A stretch of DNA of 64,000 nt, from positions 248,001 through 312,000 of the forward strand of contig CAWKIA010000022.1 of assembly GCA_963849635.1 (NCBI GenBank). Reading direction: 5' to 3'. The stretch is from CAVRUD01 sp963849635 (GTDB lineage: Bacteria > Chloroflexota > Chloroflexia > Thermomicrobiales > UBA6265). The position numbers and the translations under genes were made by a program. Positions 1 to 7,331 of the stretch are shown piece after piece. The stretch's first letter is position 1, and each line of letters begins with the position of its first letter. Under the pieces are notes generated by a model that searched no databases, had not been told where the DNA came from, and saw only the letters and a list, made by a program, of their open reading frames with translations.

Positions 1-203
1 GCTATGTCCTGCTCTATTGGGAGCACAACATCCGGGCGGCAACGGTGTTGGGGCTTGTCGGGGCCGGCGGGATCGGCTTCGAGATCCAAGTCTCTATGCG
101 TCTCTTCCAGTACGAAGACCTCACGACCTACGTCCTGATGCTCATCGCGGCGGTCACGGTGATCGACCGGGCCAGCGCCTGGCTGCGCTCGCGCATCACG
201 TAG
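1..203 (+). CDS. phnE: Phosphonate ABC transporter permease PhnE, C-terminal part
   Basis: The reading frame is open from base 3 and stops at the TAG at 201-203, giving the last 66 residues of an integral membrane permease. It contains the conserved cytoplasmic-loop motif ATVLGLVGAGGIG (the EAA-type loop that contacts the ATPase) followed by a final hydrophobic helix around TYVLMLIAAVTVI. This end is typical of PhnE, the permease of the PhnCDE phosphonate importer. The frameshifted phnD binding protein lies 110 bases downstream, supporting the assignment. The gene starts outside the window, so total length and upstream phnC cannot be judged. Confidence 0.85.
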   Translation, partial: YVLLYWEHNIRAATVLGLVGAGGIGFEIQVSMRLFQYEDLTTYVLMLIAAVTVIDRASAWLRSRIT

Positions 204-313
204 GGACACCCCTCCAAACTAGCGCTCGCCCAGCCATCCGGCTGGTAGCGCCGCTCGGCATGCGCCGGGCGGACACAACGACCGTGCATGACCTTTCGGA
301 TAGGAGTTATCGG

Positions 314-1278
314 ATGAAGGACGTTCTCCTTACCCACGCGCTAACCCGTCGCTCCGCTGTCATCAAAGCCGCCGCGGGAGCCACTGCCCTCGCGACCGTG
401 TCTGCGATGGGACGGCGCACTGCCGCTCAGGAGAGCACGCCGGCGGTCGAGCCAAGCACTGGCCCGACACCCTCGCTGAAGGTTGCGCTCATCCCGGCCG
501 AAGATTCCGAGGAGATGCTGAAGCAGTACCAGCCGCTCTCCGACTACCTCAAGAGCGAGTTGGAGGTAGAGGAATTCGAGATCGTTCCGGTCCTCGACTA
601 CTCCGCCGTGATCGAGGCGATGCGCTCGAGCAAGGTCGATCTGGCTCTCTTTGGCCCGTTCTCTACGTCCTGGCCCACGAGGTCGCCGATGCCCAGGCGC
701 TGGTGATGGTCGGCGACGCCGAAGGGAACCCGTCCGTCTACTACAGCCTGATCATGGCCAACGCGGACGCCGGCATCGCTACCCTGGCCGATCTTCCCGG
801 CCACTCCTTCTCGTTCGTTGATCCCGCTTCGACGTCTGGCTATCTCATCCCCACCTACAACCTGATCAACAACGGCATTGATCCCGAAAGCGATCTGGAG
901 ACGATCTTCGCCGGCGGACACGACGCCAGCCTGCTCGCGATCAACGAGGGCCAGGTAGACGCTGGGGCGGCCTCCGAGCCGCAGTACAACACCATGATCG
1001 AAGAGGGCCTGATCGACGCGGCCAACTTCGTCGAGCTGCTCAAGTCCGATCCGATCCCGGAGAGCCCATGGGCGTACCGTGGTGACCTCGATCCTGCCCT
1101 GGTCGAGCGCATCCGCCGGGCGTTCCTCAGCTTCCACGAGGCCGTCGATCCCGAGGTCATCGCCGCGATCCTCGACGACAACGGCGCCCGCTACGTCGTC
1201 GTAGAGGACTCCCTGTACGACCCGCTGCGCGAGGTCGTCTCCGTCCTGGACCTGAACCTGGAGGAGTTGGCGGGGTAA
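314..1278 (+). CDS. phnD: Phosphonate ABC transporter substrate-binding protein PhnD, one frameshift
   Basis: Periplasmic phosphonate-binding lipoprotein-like or Tat-exported receptor of the PhnCDE importer. The ATG at 314 begins a twin-arginine-type leader (TRRSAVIKAAAGATALATV) followed by the class-II binding fold; the STSGYLIP ligand loop lies near 834-857. The frame is broken at about 661-666: residues up to LFGPFS are read from 314, and YVLAHEVADAQALVMVGDAE continues one frame over and runs to 1278. A single missing C in a TC-rich stretch would restore one protein of about 321 residues. No other stop interrupts it, so this is either a very recent mutation or a sequence error. Confidence 0.85.
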
Positions 1279-1282
1279 CGAG

Positions 1283-1615
1283 CTAACCCCCTAACCCCCC
1301 TGCCCCCTTCCCCCCGCTGCGGCAGGGGGAAGGGGGAGCGGCGGCGCTGTGGGCGCCGCGTCTCCCCGCCCCGATACGTCATCCTGAGCCTGCGAAGGAT
1401 CTTGGCCGCCACGCGGCCTATGTCGCCGACCCCGGCATATCGGTGAGTCCGCGTGTCTCGTGTTCATGAACGAGCTCGAAGGCGCTAAAGCGCCAAGATC
1501 CTTCGCACGCTCAGGATGACGGTGGTGTTGGGGGAACCAGTGTACAAACTGGGAAACGCTCCCCCTTCCCCTTGCCGCAGCGGGGGGAAGGGGGTTGGGG
1601 GGTTAGGGGGCCTTC
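1283..1615. repeat. Composite nested inverted repeat (MITE-like)
   Basis: Non-coding element built of two nested inverted pairs. The outer arms (about 1283-1345 and 1558-1615) are C-rich/G-rich, reverse complements of each other, and each can fold on its own. The inner arms are about 30 bases at 1377-1406 and 1492-1521, sharing the core GTCATCCTGAGC followed by GCGAAGGATCTTGGC. The same inner and outer units recur at 11.6-11.9 kb and the outer unit at 18.45 kb. No transposase is present. It occupies the whole gap between phnD and the minus-strand regulator and contains the regulator's stop codon. Confidence 0.8.
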
Positions 1616-2925
1616 CAGACTCCCAACGCTCCCAGCACCGTCTCCGACGCCCGGGTCACGGTCGAATGGACGATGCCAGTCGCCGAAGAGGTGATGTCCG
1701 AGGCAACGGCGACGACCACCCGGCCGGTGCGGGCGACTTCCATCAGGTCTGGGTGTGTTGCCGCGTCATCGGTGACGACGAGGGCGCCGAGGCGGCCGTC
1801 CTGAAGCATGTCGAGAGCAAAAGCCATGCCCGCCGGGCCACTTGCTGGGCAGAGCACCAACGGCACCCCGGCGGCAGCGAGTTCGGCGCTGAGGCTCTCC
1901 CAGAGCCGAGCCAGGATCGGGCTCATCGCATCGGGGTGCCCGGGAACGACCAGTCCGACGATGGGGGCGCGTTGACCCTGGAGCGTTAAGGCGTTGCCGT
2001 TGGGGCGGTAGCCCAGTTCGCGCACGATGGCTTGAACGCGGGAGGCTGTTTCCGGCGCGACGTAGCCAGCCCCGTTCACGACCCGCGAGACAGTGGCGTA
2101 GGAGACGCCGGCCAGGGCGGCGATGCTCTTCAGCGTCGGGGTGGCGCGGCGGGTGGCCAGCGTGAAACGGAGCCCGGCGCGCAGGAGAAAGTACGCGGCG
2201 GCGGGATCGGCCTCGTGTACACGCAACATCGCGGTGGTAAGCGCGGCCCGCGTGCCGGGGTCCAGATCGGCGCGGACGACGAGCGGGCCGAGGGGAATCG
2301 GTTGCGACGTGGCCAGGATGCGCAGGCGGGCATAGTCCGGTCCGCGATCGAGCGAGGGCGGCTTGAACCTGCCCGCGTGAACACCACCCGCGACCACCTC
2401 GCCGGCAATGACCGCCTCGATCACGGCGCGGTGATGGCCGAAGAGACGCACTTCGACATCCGCGTCCGGATCGAGGCCGGCCTCGCGCAGCATCGCGCGC
2501 GGCACCAGATACCCGGAGGTCGATTGCTGGTCGACCAGCCCCACGGTCGCATTGCGCAGACCGGTGAGGTCGTGGATGCCTGTATCGAGGCGGGTGATGA
2601 TCACACTCTCGTAGGTGGGCGCTTCGCCTCCGGCGGAGGCCGGGGCGACGAGCGGTTCGACGCCTCCACCCAGTTCTGCCTGATGGGAGGCGATCTGGCC
2701 CAGCATCGCGGCATCGAGCCGGCCTTCGCGCAGGGCAGCAAGAGTCTCGGCGTAGCCGCCTTCCGAGACGATTCGCACCGTCCGGCCAAGCGCGCCCTCC
2801 AGGTAGCGGACGAAGGGCTGCAAGGAGTCCGAGTGCGGTTGCCCGTCGACCTGAACGGTCGGGGCCAGGGAGAACCGGAACGGCGGCATCGAATTGTCGG
2901 GGTTCTCGTGGTTACGGGATGGCAT
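1603..2925 (-). CDS. PhnD-like sensor fused to LacI-type HTH, truncated LacI effector domain
   Basis: A 440-residue protein with three parts. Residues about 15-255 are a PhnD-type phosphonate-binding domain without a signal peptide; they share the STSGYL loop (135-140) with the neighbouring phnD. Residues 263-318 are a LacI-family helix-turn-helix (IAALAGVSYATVSRVVNG, then a hinge-type YRPN). Residues 320-440 are only the first part of a LacI sugar-binding-protein-like domain, which is normally about 270 residues. The HTH is therefore internal, whereas LacI proteins carry it at the N-terminus. The stop falls inside the repeat at 1558-1615, so the element probably cut off the C-terminus. It diverges from phnG across a shared operator; inferred role is cytoplasmic phosphonate-responsive control of the phn genes. 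Confidence 0.8.
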   Translation of the reverse strand: MPSRNHENPDNSMPPFRFSLAPTVQVDGQPHSDSLQPFVRYLEGALGRTVRIVSEGGYAETLAALREGRLDAAMLGQIASHQAELGGGVEPLVAPASAGGEAPTYESVIITRLDTGIHDLTGLRNATVGLVDQQSTSGYLVPRAMLREAGLDPDADVEVRLFGHHRAVIEAVIAGEVVAGGVHAGRFKPPSLDRGPDYARLRILATSQPIPLGPLVVRADLDPGTRAALTTAMLRVHEADPAAAYFLLRAGLRFTLATRRATPTLKSIAALAGVSYATVSRVVNGAGYVAPETASRVQAIVRELGYRPNGNALTLQGQRAPIVGLVVPGHPDAMSPILARLWESLSAELAAAGVPLVLCPASGPAGMAFALDMLQDGRLGALVVTDDAATHPDLMEVARTGRVVVAVASDITSSATGIVHSTVTRASETVLGALGVWKAP

Positions 2926-2931
2926 GGCTCA

Positions 2932-2960
2932 ACTCTGATGCGCAAAGCAGTCCATGTCAA
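2932..2960 (-). promoter_or_regulatory. Candidate promoter of the PhnD-LacI regulator
   Basis: On the minus strand a consensus -35 TTGACA is at 2960-2955. A 17-base spacer leads to a weak -10 CAGAGT at 2937-2932. Transcription would begin close to the ATG at 2925, so the message may be leaderless; no clear ribosome site precedes that ATG. The operator at 2967-2982 lies just upstream of the -35. Confidence 0.5.
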
Positions 2961-2966
2961 GCAATT

Positions 2967-2982
2967 CTGTAAGGCTTTACAG
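2967..2982. promoter_or_regulatory. LacI-type operator palindrome
   Basis: CTGTAAGGCTTTACAG is a 16-base near-perfect palindrome (14 of 16 positions symmetric) with a central GC. This matches the general TGTAA-n-central-CG/GC-n-TTACA layout of LacI/PurR-family operators. It lies between the divergent regulator and phnG genes and overlaps the phnG -35 box, as expected for an autoregulating repressor. Confidence 0.7.
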
Positions 2983-3004
2983 ATTCCTGAATGATCGTTA
3001 GGAT
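2976..3004 (+). promoter_or_regulatory. Candidate promoter of phnG operon
   Basis: -35 TTTACA (2976-2981), 17-base spacer, -10 TAGGAT (2999-3004). The -35 is the right half of the operator palindrome, so repressor binding would block polymerase. A strong ribosome site GGAGGGAG (3057-3064) precedes the phnG ATG at 3068. Confidence 0.6.
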
Positions 3005-3067
3005 GATTGGGCTTAGGATGGAAATACAACGATCGGTGAGGACCGGTGTTGAACCCGGAGGGAGTCG

Positions 3068-3556
3068 ATGGGGGCGGTAGATCACAACGGACACATACAA
3101 GCAGGACGCGAAGACCACGCCGCCACTGATCGCAACCGGCGCTTCGAGATCCTCGCCCAGGCCGACGCCGAAGCACTCCACCTGATGGCCGAGGCCGTTC
3201 TGGCTGAGGACGCTGGCTTCCCGATAGAGGTCACCTCGCCGCCGCGGCCCGGAGTGCTGATGCTCAGGATGCGCGAGCCGGTCCAGGGTGTCGTCTTCAA
3301 CGCCGGTGAGGTCCTCGTGACGGAGGCCGCCGCGACGGTCGGCGGCGAGCCAGGACACGGCATCCGGTTGGGGCGGGAACCAGAGACCGCGCTCGCCGCC
3401 GCGATCCTCGACGCGGCCCTGGCCGCCAAGCACCCGCTCGCGGCGCGTATCGGCTCACTGCTGGATGAGCAAGCGGCGGCTATCGCCGATCGGGACACAC
3501 AATCCTGGCAAGCGGTCGCCTCGACCCGGGTCGAGTTCGAGGAGATGCACCAGTGA
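3068..3556 (+). CDS. phnG: C-P lyase core subunit PhnG
   Basis: Small subunit of the PhnGHIJ core complex, which with PhnI and PhnL attaches phosphonate to the C1 of ribose of ATP. The 162-residue protein has the family segments FNAGEVLVTEA and GHGIRLGREPETALAAAILDA. A start at 3068 is favoured by GGAGGGAG three bases upstream. It is first in the plus-strand operon, directly behind the operator region, and its stop overlaps a GTG of the next frame. Intact and of usual length. Confidence 0.92.
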   Translation: MGAVDHNGHIQAGREDHAATDRNRRFEILAQADAEALHLMAEAVLAEDAGFPIEVTSPPRPGVLMLRMREPVQGVVFNAGEVLVTEAAATVGGEPGHGIRLGREPETALAAAILDAALAAKHPLAARIGSLLDEQAAAIADRDTQSWQAVASTRVEFEEMHQ

Positions 3557-3643
3557 GCCCGGCAACAGACCATCGTCCAGCACGGCGACCCGTTCCGGAC
3601 GAGCGAGGGACCGCAGGGAGTCTTCAGGGTCCTGCTCGACGCA

Positions 3644-4255
3644 ATGGCTCGCCCAGGAACCATCCGGCAATTGCCTGCGCTCGATGGGAACGCACCGATC
3701 AAGACGGTAAAGGGCCTGGCCGCTGTTGCCCAGACGCTGCTCGATCATGAGGTCACCTTCACGGTGGTCCCTGGAATGGGCGACTCCGCGACGGAGGCGG
3801 GCCCGACATTTGCGGCGTATGCCCGGTCTGTTACGGGATGCCGGGAGTCCCTTTTACCGGAAGCCGACTACGTCTTTGCCCTGGGCCCACTACCCGCTGG
3901 TTTATCCGCCAGCCTCAAGACAGGCCTGCCTGCCTATCCGGATGAAGGAGCAACACTCATCTCGCTCGTTCCGGCTCTCGACGGCACGGCCGGCATCTCC
4001 CTGAGACTTTCTGGTCCCGGGATTCCTCCCGGAACCGTGGCGACAATTTCCGGGTGGTCCTCCGCAGACCTCGCCAGCCTGGCGGCGGCCAACTCAGCCC
4101 CACCGCTCGGGGTAGATGTCATTCTGGTGGACGCCGAGGGTCGGGTCATGTGTCTCCCACGTTCGACTCATGTGTCGGCCGAGTCACCGCCGCAAAACGT
4201 GTCCGAGAACGCGAGTAACGCCCAGGAGGTGGCCAATGGCCTACACCGCGGTTAA
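3644..4255 (+). CDS. phnH: C-P lyase core subunit PhnH, start disturbed
   Basis: Core subunit of the C-P lyase complex. The recognisable protein includes MARPGTIRQLP, a central FALGPLPAG region and the C-terminal signature DVILVDAEGRVMCLPRSTH. The first in-frame ATG (3644) is too late: in the same frame upstream one reads HGDPFRTSEGPQGVFRVLLD, which is the normal PhnH N-terminus, bounded by a TGA at 3554. The likely true start is the GTG at 3553, overlapping the phnG stop, which is one frame off. A one-base indel between about 3556 and 3590 would explain this. The 3' end overlaps phnI by 20 bases. Confidence 0.85.
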   Translation: MARPGTIRQLPALDGNAPIKTVKGLAAVAQTLLDHEVTFTVVPGMGDSATEAGPTFAAYARSVTGCRESLLPEADYVFALGPLPAGLSASLKTGLPAYPDEGATLISLVPALDGTAGISLRLSGPGIPPGTVATISGWSSADLASLAAANSAPPLGVDVILVDAEGRVMCLPRSTHVSAESPPQNVSENASNAQEVANGLHRG

Positions 4256-5381
4256 GGGCGGACTGGATGCAATCTCCGCGGCGGAAGCCCTGGTTCAGGA
4301 CGGTGCGGACAGGACACCACTGGAGCCGGGGAGCAACCCTGGCGCCGGCCTCCGGTTGCTCGTCGATCAGGTGATGGGCGAAGGCGGGTTGTACGCACCG
4401 GATCTCGCCGGGCTGGCGATCCAGCAGGTCGAGGGCGATCCGATCGAGGCCTCGTTCCTGCTCCGGGCCTATCGCACGACGCTGCCCCGGGTCGGCTACA
4501 GCCTGCCGGTTCCGGCGTCCGCGCTGCGCGTCCGGCGGCGCATCTCCTCGGCCTTCAAGGAGATCCCCGGTGGCCAGGTCTTGGGCCGGACCCGAGACTA
4601 TACCCAGCGCCTGCTCCGGATCGATCGAGCATCTCCTGCTATAGAAGCATCCGCTGTTTCGGCGAACGGCAATGGCCACCACAGCGCCGTCCCCAGCACA
4701 CCGGCGCGGCCCGAGTTCCCGAAGGTTGTCGACCACCTGCGCGACGAAGGACTCGTCGCCCCGGTGCCGAATGCGTCCGGTATCGATCCCGAACCGTTCG
4801 ATATCACGCGGGAGGCTCCCCGGTATCCTGCCCCACGCTCGGCCCGCCTGCAGGCGCTTGCCCGGGGCGAGACCGGGTTCATGGTCGGCATGGCCTACAG
4901 CATCATGCGCGGCTTTGGCGCGGGCCATCCCACCATCGCCGAACTGCGATCCGGCGACCTCCCCGTGCAGATCGCTCACCCGTTGACCGGCGAACCGGTC
5001 ACCATCGGGACAGTCGCCATCACCGAGGTTGAGGGGGTATCGCACTCGGCCTCAGGGGTCGGAGGCAGCGGCGCGGCCGGCGTCGGCAATGACAACGATG
5101 ACGCCCACGCGGACGGGTTCGACTTTGGCTACGGGGTGGTCTTCGGCCAGAACGAGCGCAAGGCGATCGCGATGTCGATCCTCGATCTCGCCCTCAGCAT
5201 CCCGGGGAACGAGGGTCCGGCGGCGGACGAGGAGTTCGTTTTGCAGCACTGCGATGCGCTGGAGTCGTCCGGGTTCGTCGAGCACCTCAAGCTGCCACAT
5301 TACGTCACCTTCCAGTCGCAGCTCGACCGCCTCCGGTATGGGCGGCTCGCGAAGCTCGCGGCGGCGGGAGAATTGGGGTGA
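4236..5381 (+). CDS. phnI: C-P lyase core subunit PhnI
   Basis: PhnI is the nucleosidase-type subunit that, with PhnG, PhnH and PhnL, makes ribose 1-phosphonate 5-triphosphate. A start at 4236 gives MAYTAVKGGLDAISAAEALV, the standard N-terminus; AGGAGGT at 4224-4230 is well spaced and rejects the longer frame starting at 4116. The protein is 381 residues, normal for the family. A Gly/Asp-rich loop around residues 275-290 (SGVGGSGAAGVGNDNDD) precedes DFGYGVVFGQNERKA. It overlaps phnH upstream and phnJ by four bases downstream (GTGA), implying translational coupling. Confidence 0.93.
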   Translation: MAYTAVKGGLDAISAAEALVQDGADRTPLEPGSNPGAGLRLLVDQVMGEGGLYAPDLAGLAIQQVEGDPIEASFLLRAYRTTLPRVGYSLPVPASALRVRRRISSAFKEIPGGQVLGRTRDYTQRLLRIDRASPAIEASAVSANGNGHHSAVPSTPARPEFPKVVDHLRDEGLVAPVPNASGIDPEPFDITREAPRYPAPRSARLQALARGETGFMVGMAYSIMRGFGAGHPTIAELRSGDLPVQIAHPLTGEPVTIGTVAITEVEGVSHSASGVGGSGAAGVGNDNDDAHADGFDFGYGVVFGQNERKAIAMSILDLALSIPGNEGPAADEEFVLQHCDALESSGFVEHLKLPHYVTFQSQLDRLRYGRLAKLAAAGELG

Positions 5382-6400
5382 GGAATATGAGCCGGGCGAC
5401 GAACGGGACAATCATGGAAACGGTGGATGCGCCAGATATCGCGCCGTCGACCAGTGCCACGCCGCGCCTCTCCGCCCTGGCGGGCGAGCAGCCGGGCTAC
5501 AACTTTGCGTTCCTGGACGAGCAGACGAAGAAAGAGATCCGGCGGGCGATGCTCAAGGCCGTCGCGATCCCCGGGTATCAGGTGCCGTTCGCCTCGCGCG
5601 AGATGCCGATCGGGCGCGGGTGGGGCACGGGCGGGTTGCAGCTGACCCTCTCCGTGATCGGGCCGACCGATACGCTCAAGGTGATCGATCAGGGGACGGA
5701 CGCCAGCGTCAACGCGGTCAACATCCGCCGCCTGGTTGAACGCACCGCGCCCGGCGTCGAGACCACGACCGATACGACCGCCGCGACGGTCATCCAGTCG
5801 CGGCACCGGGTGCCGGAGGAGCCGCTGCGGCCCGATCAGGTCCTGGTCCTCCAGGTGCCGATGCCGGAGATGCTGCGGATGGTCGAGCCGCGCGAGGTCG
5901 TTACCCGCCAATTGCACGCCGAGGCGGAATACACTCGCGTCTGGGTGCACCTTTACGAAGATATCGTGACGAACGGCGAGATCAGCCGGGCGGCCGGATA
6001 CCCCGTTCTGGTCAACGGCCGCTACGTCATGTCGCCCAGCCCGATCCCGCGTTGGGACATCCATCGCCTCAATCAGTCCGAACACCTGACGCTGCTCGGC
6101 GCGGGCCGGGAGAAGCGGATCTACGCGGTTCCACCGTATACCGACGTCGTCCCGCTCGATTTTGAAGACTACCCCTTCCGGGTCGAGGAATTCGCCGGGC
6201 GGGCTTGCCTGCTCTGCGGGGCGACCGACACCTACCTGGACGAGATCATCCGCGACGGCGGCGCACGGGCATACGCCTGCTCAGATACGGCGTATTGCGA
6301 GAAACGGAGGGGGACGGGGCTGCGCCCCGAGGGGGACAAGCCTGAAGGCTTGAGGGGGACAGCCCTGCGGGCTGTGGGGGAGAGGGGGAGGATATCATGA
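5378..6400 (+). CDS. phnJ: Alpha-D-ribose 1-methylphosphonate 5-phosphate C-P lyase PhnJ
   Basis: Radical-SAM enzyme that cleaves the C-P bond of ribose 1-phosphonate 5-phosphate, releasing the hydrocarbon and a cyclic phosphate. The 340 residues carry the glycyl-radical glycine in AIPGYQVPF (G66) and the unusual iron-sulfur cysteines C277, C280, C301 and C307 (CLLC ... CSDTAYC). The spacing is C-x2-C-x20-C-x5-C, one residue shorter than the x21 of E. coli. A GTG start at 5378 overlaps the phnI stop; an ATG at 5387 is possible. The last 30 or so residues after YCEKR are encoded by a repeat and resemble no PhnJ tail. Confidence 0.93.
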   Translation: MRNMSRATNGTIMETVDAPDIAPSTSATPRLSALAGEQPGYNFAFLDEQTKKEIRRAMLKAVAIPGYQVPFASREMPIGRGWGTGGLQLTLSVIGPTDTLKVIDQGTDASVNAVNIRRLVERTAPGVETTTDTTAATVIQSRHRVPEEPLRPDQVLVLQVPMPEMLRMVEPREVVTRQLHAEAEYTRVWVHLYEDIVTNGEISRAAGYPVLVNGRYVMSPSPIPRWDIHRLNQSEHLTLLGAGREKRIYAVPPYTDVVPLDFEDYPFRVEEFAGRACLLCGATDTYLDEIIRDGGARAYACSDTAYCEKRRGTGLRPEGDKPEGLRGTALRAVGERGRIS

Positions 6401-6463
6401 CGATGTCCTCTCCCCCTCACGGCGCAGCCGTGTCCCCCTCAAGCCTTCAGGCTTGTCCCCCCC
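6310..6463. repeat. Inverted repeat inserted at the phnJ/phnK junction
   Basis: G-rich left arm (6310-6395) and C-rich right arm (6403-6463) are reverse complements over much of their length. They share GGGGGACAAGCC, an AAGCCTGAAGGCTT hairpin core and GAGGGGGA. The left arm encodes the phnJ tail, the centre holds the phnK ribosome site (GGGGGAGGA) and ATG, and the right arm encodes the first ~20 PhnK residues. The repeat is in frame on both sides. Confidence 0.75.
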
Positions 6464-7289
6464 TCCTCCGTGTCCACGACGTGACGAAGCGCTACGGCCA
6501 CGGCTGTCCACGGTGCATGGAGTTGACTGGGCCGGAGCACGAGACCAATGCGTGCCCGATTTGTGGCGCGATCATCGCCTGCGCAGGGGTCTCTTTCGAG
6601 CTGGCGAGGGGGCGGACGCTAGGGATCGTCGGCGAATCCGGTTCCGGGAAGAGCACGCTGCTCGCGGCCCTGTACGGGGACATCGCGCCGACCTCCGGCG
6701 AGGCGTACCTGGGCACATTCGCCGACGGATCACGGAACATCTTCGCGGCCAGTGCGGCGGAGCGGCGCCAGTTGCGCAACTTCGCGATGGGCATCGTCTA
6801 CCAGCACCCGCAGAAGGGCCTCAACCTGCGCATCTCCGCCGGGGGCAACGTGGCAGAGCGGCTGATGGCGGTGCAGTGGCGCCGGGTGGCCGACATCCGT
6901 GAGCGCGCCGGCGGCCTGCTGACCCGGATGGAAGTGCCTCGGCCCGGATGGACGACCTTCCGGCCTTCTTCTCCGGGGGGATGCAGCAGCGAGTCCAGAT
7001 CGCGAAGGCCGTGGCAAACGAACCGCCACTCCTGCTGCTGGACGAGCCGACGTCCGGCCTGGACGTCTCCGTGCAGGCCGGTGTGCTCGACCTGATCCGC
7101 GAGTTGCAGAACCAGTCTGGCATCACCCTCTTGATCGTGTCGCACGATCTCGGCGTCATCCGCCTGCTGACCGAGCGCACCTTGGTGATGAAGAACGGCC
7201 GGGTGGTCGAGTCGGGCCTGACCGACCAGATCCTGGAAGACCCGCAGCACCCGTATACCCAATTGCTCGTCAGCTCGATCAATCCGTAG
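6397..7289 (+). CDS. phnK: C-P lyase ABC-type ATPase PhnK, one frameshift
   Basis: ABC ATPase that docks on the PhnJ face of the C-P lyase core. Walker A is GESGSGKS (residues 79-86), the Q-loop region is VYQHPQKGL, signature SGGMQQR, Walker B LLLLDEP, and the C-terminal HPYTQLLVSSI is characteristic. The frame shifts at about 6945-6949: the first part ends RMEVPRP and the rest continues RMDDLPAFFSGG one frame over; one extra C would restore a protein of about 297 residues. Residues 37-62 hold five cysteines (CPRC, CPIC, AC) absent from E. coli PhnK. The first ~20 residues come from the repeat. Confidence 0.88.
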
Positions 7290-7331
7290 TGGTTGTTGGA
7301 GGGCTCGTGACAGCGCCGTTGCTCCAGGTCG

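Noticed and set aside
2032..2994. 320-codon plus-strand frame opposite the PhnD-LacI regulator
   Set aside because: The minus-strand frame carries a clear PhnD fold and LacI HTH; the plus product has no recognisable pattern.
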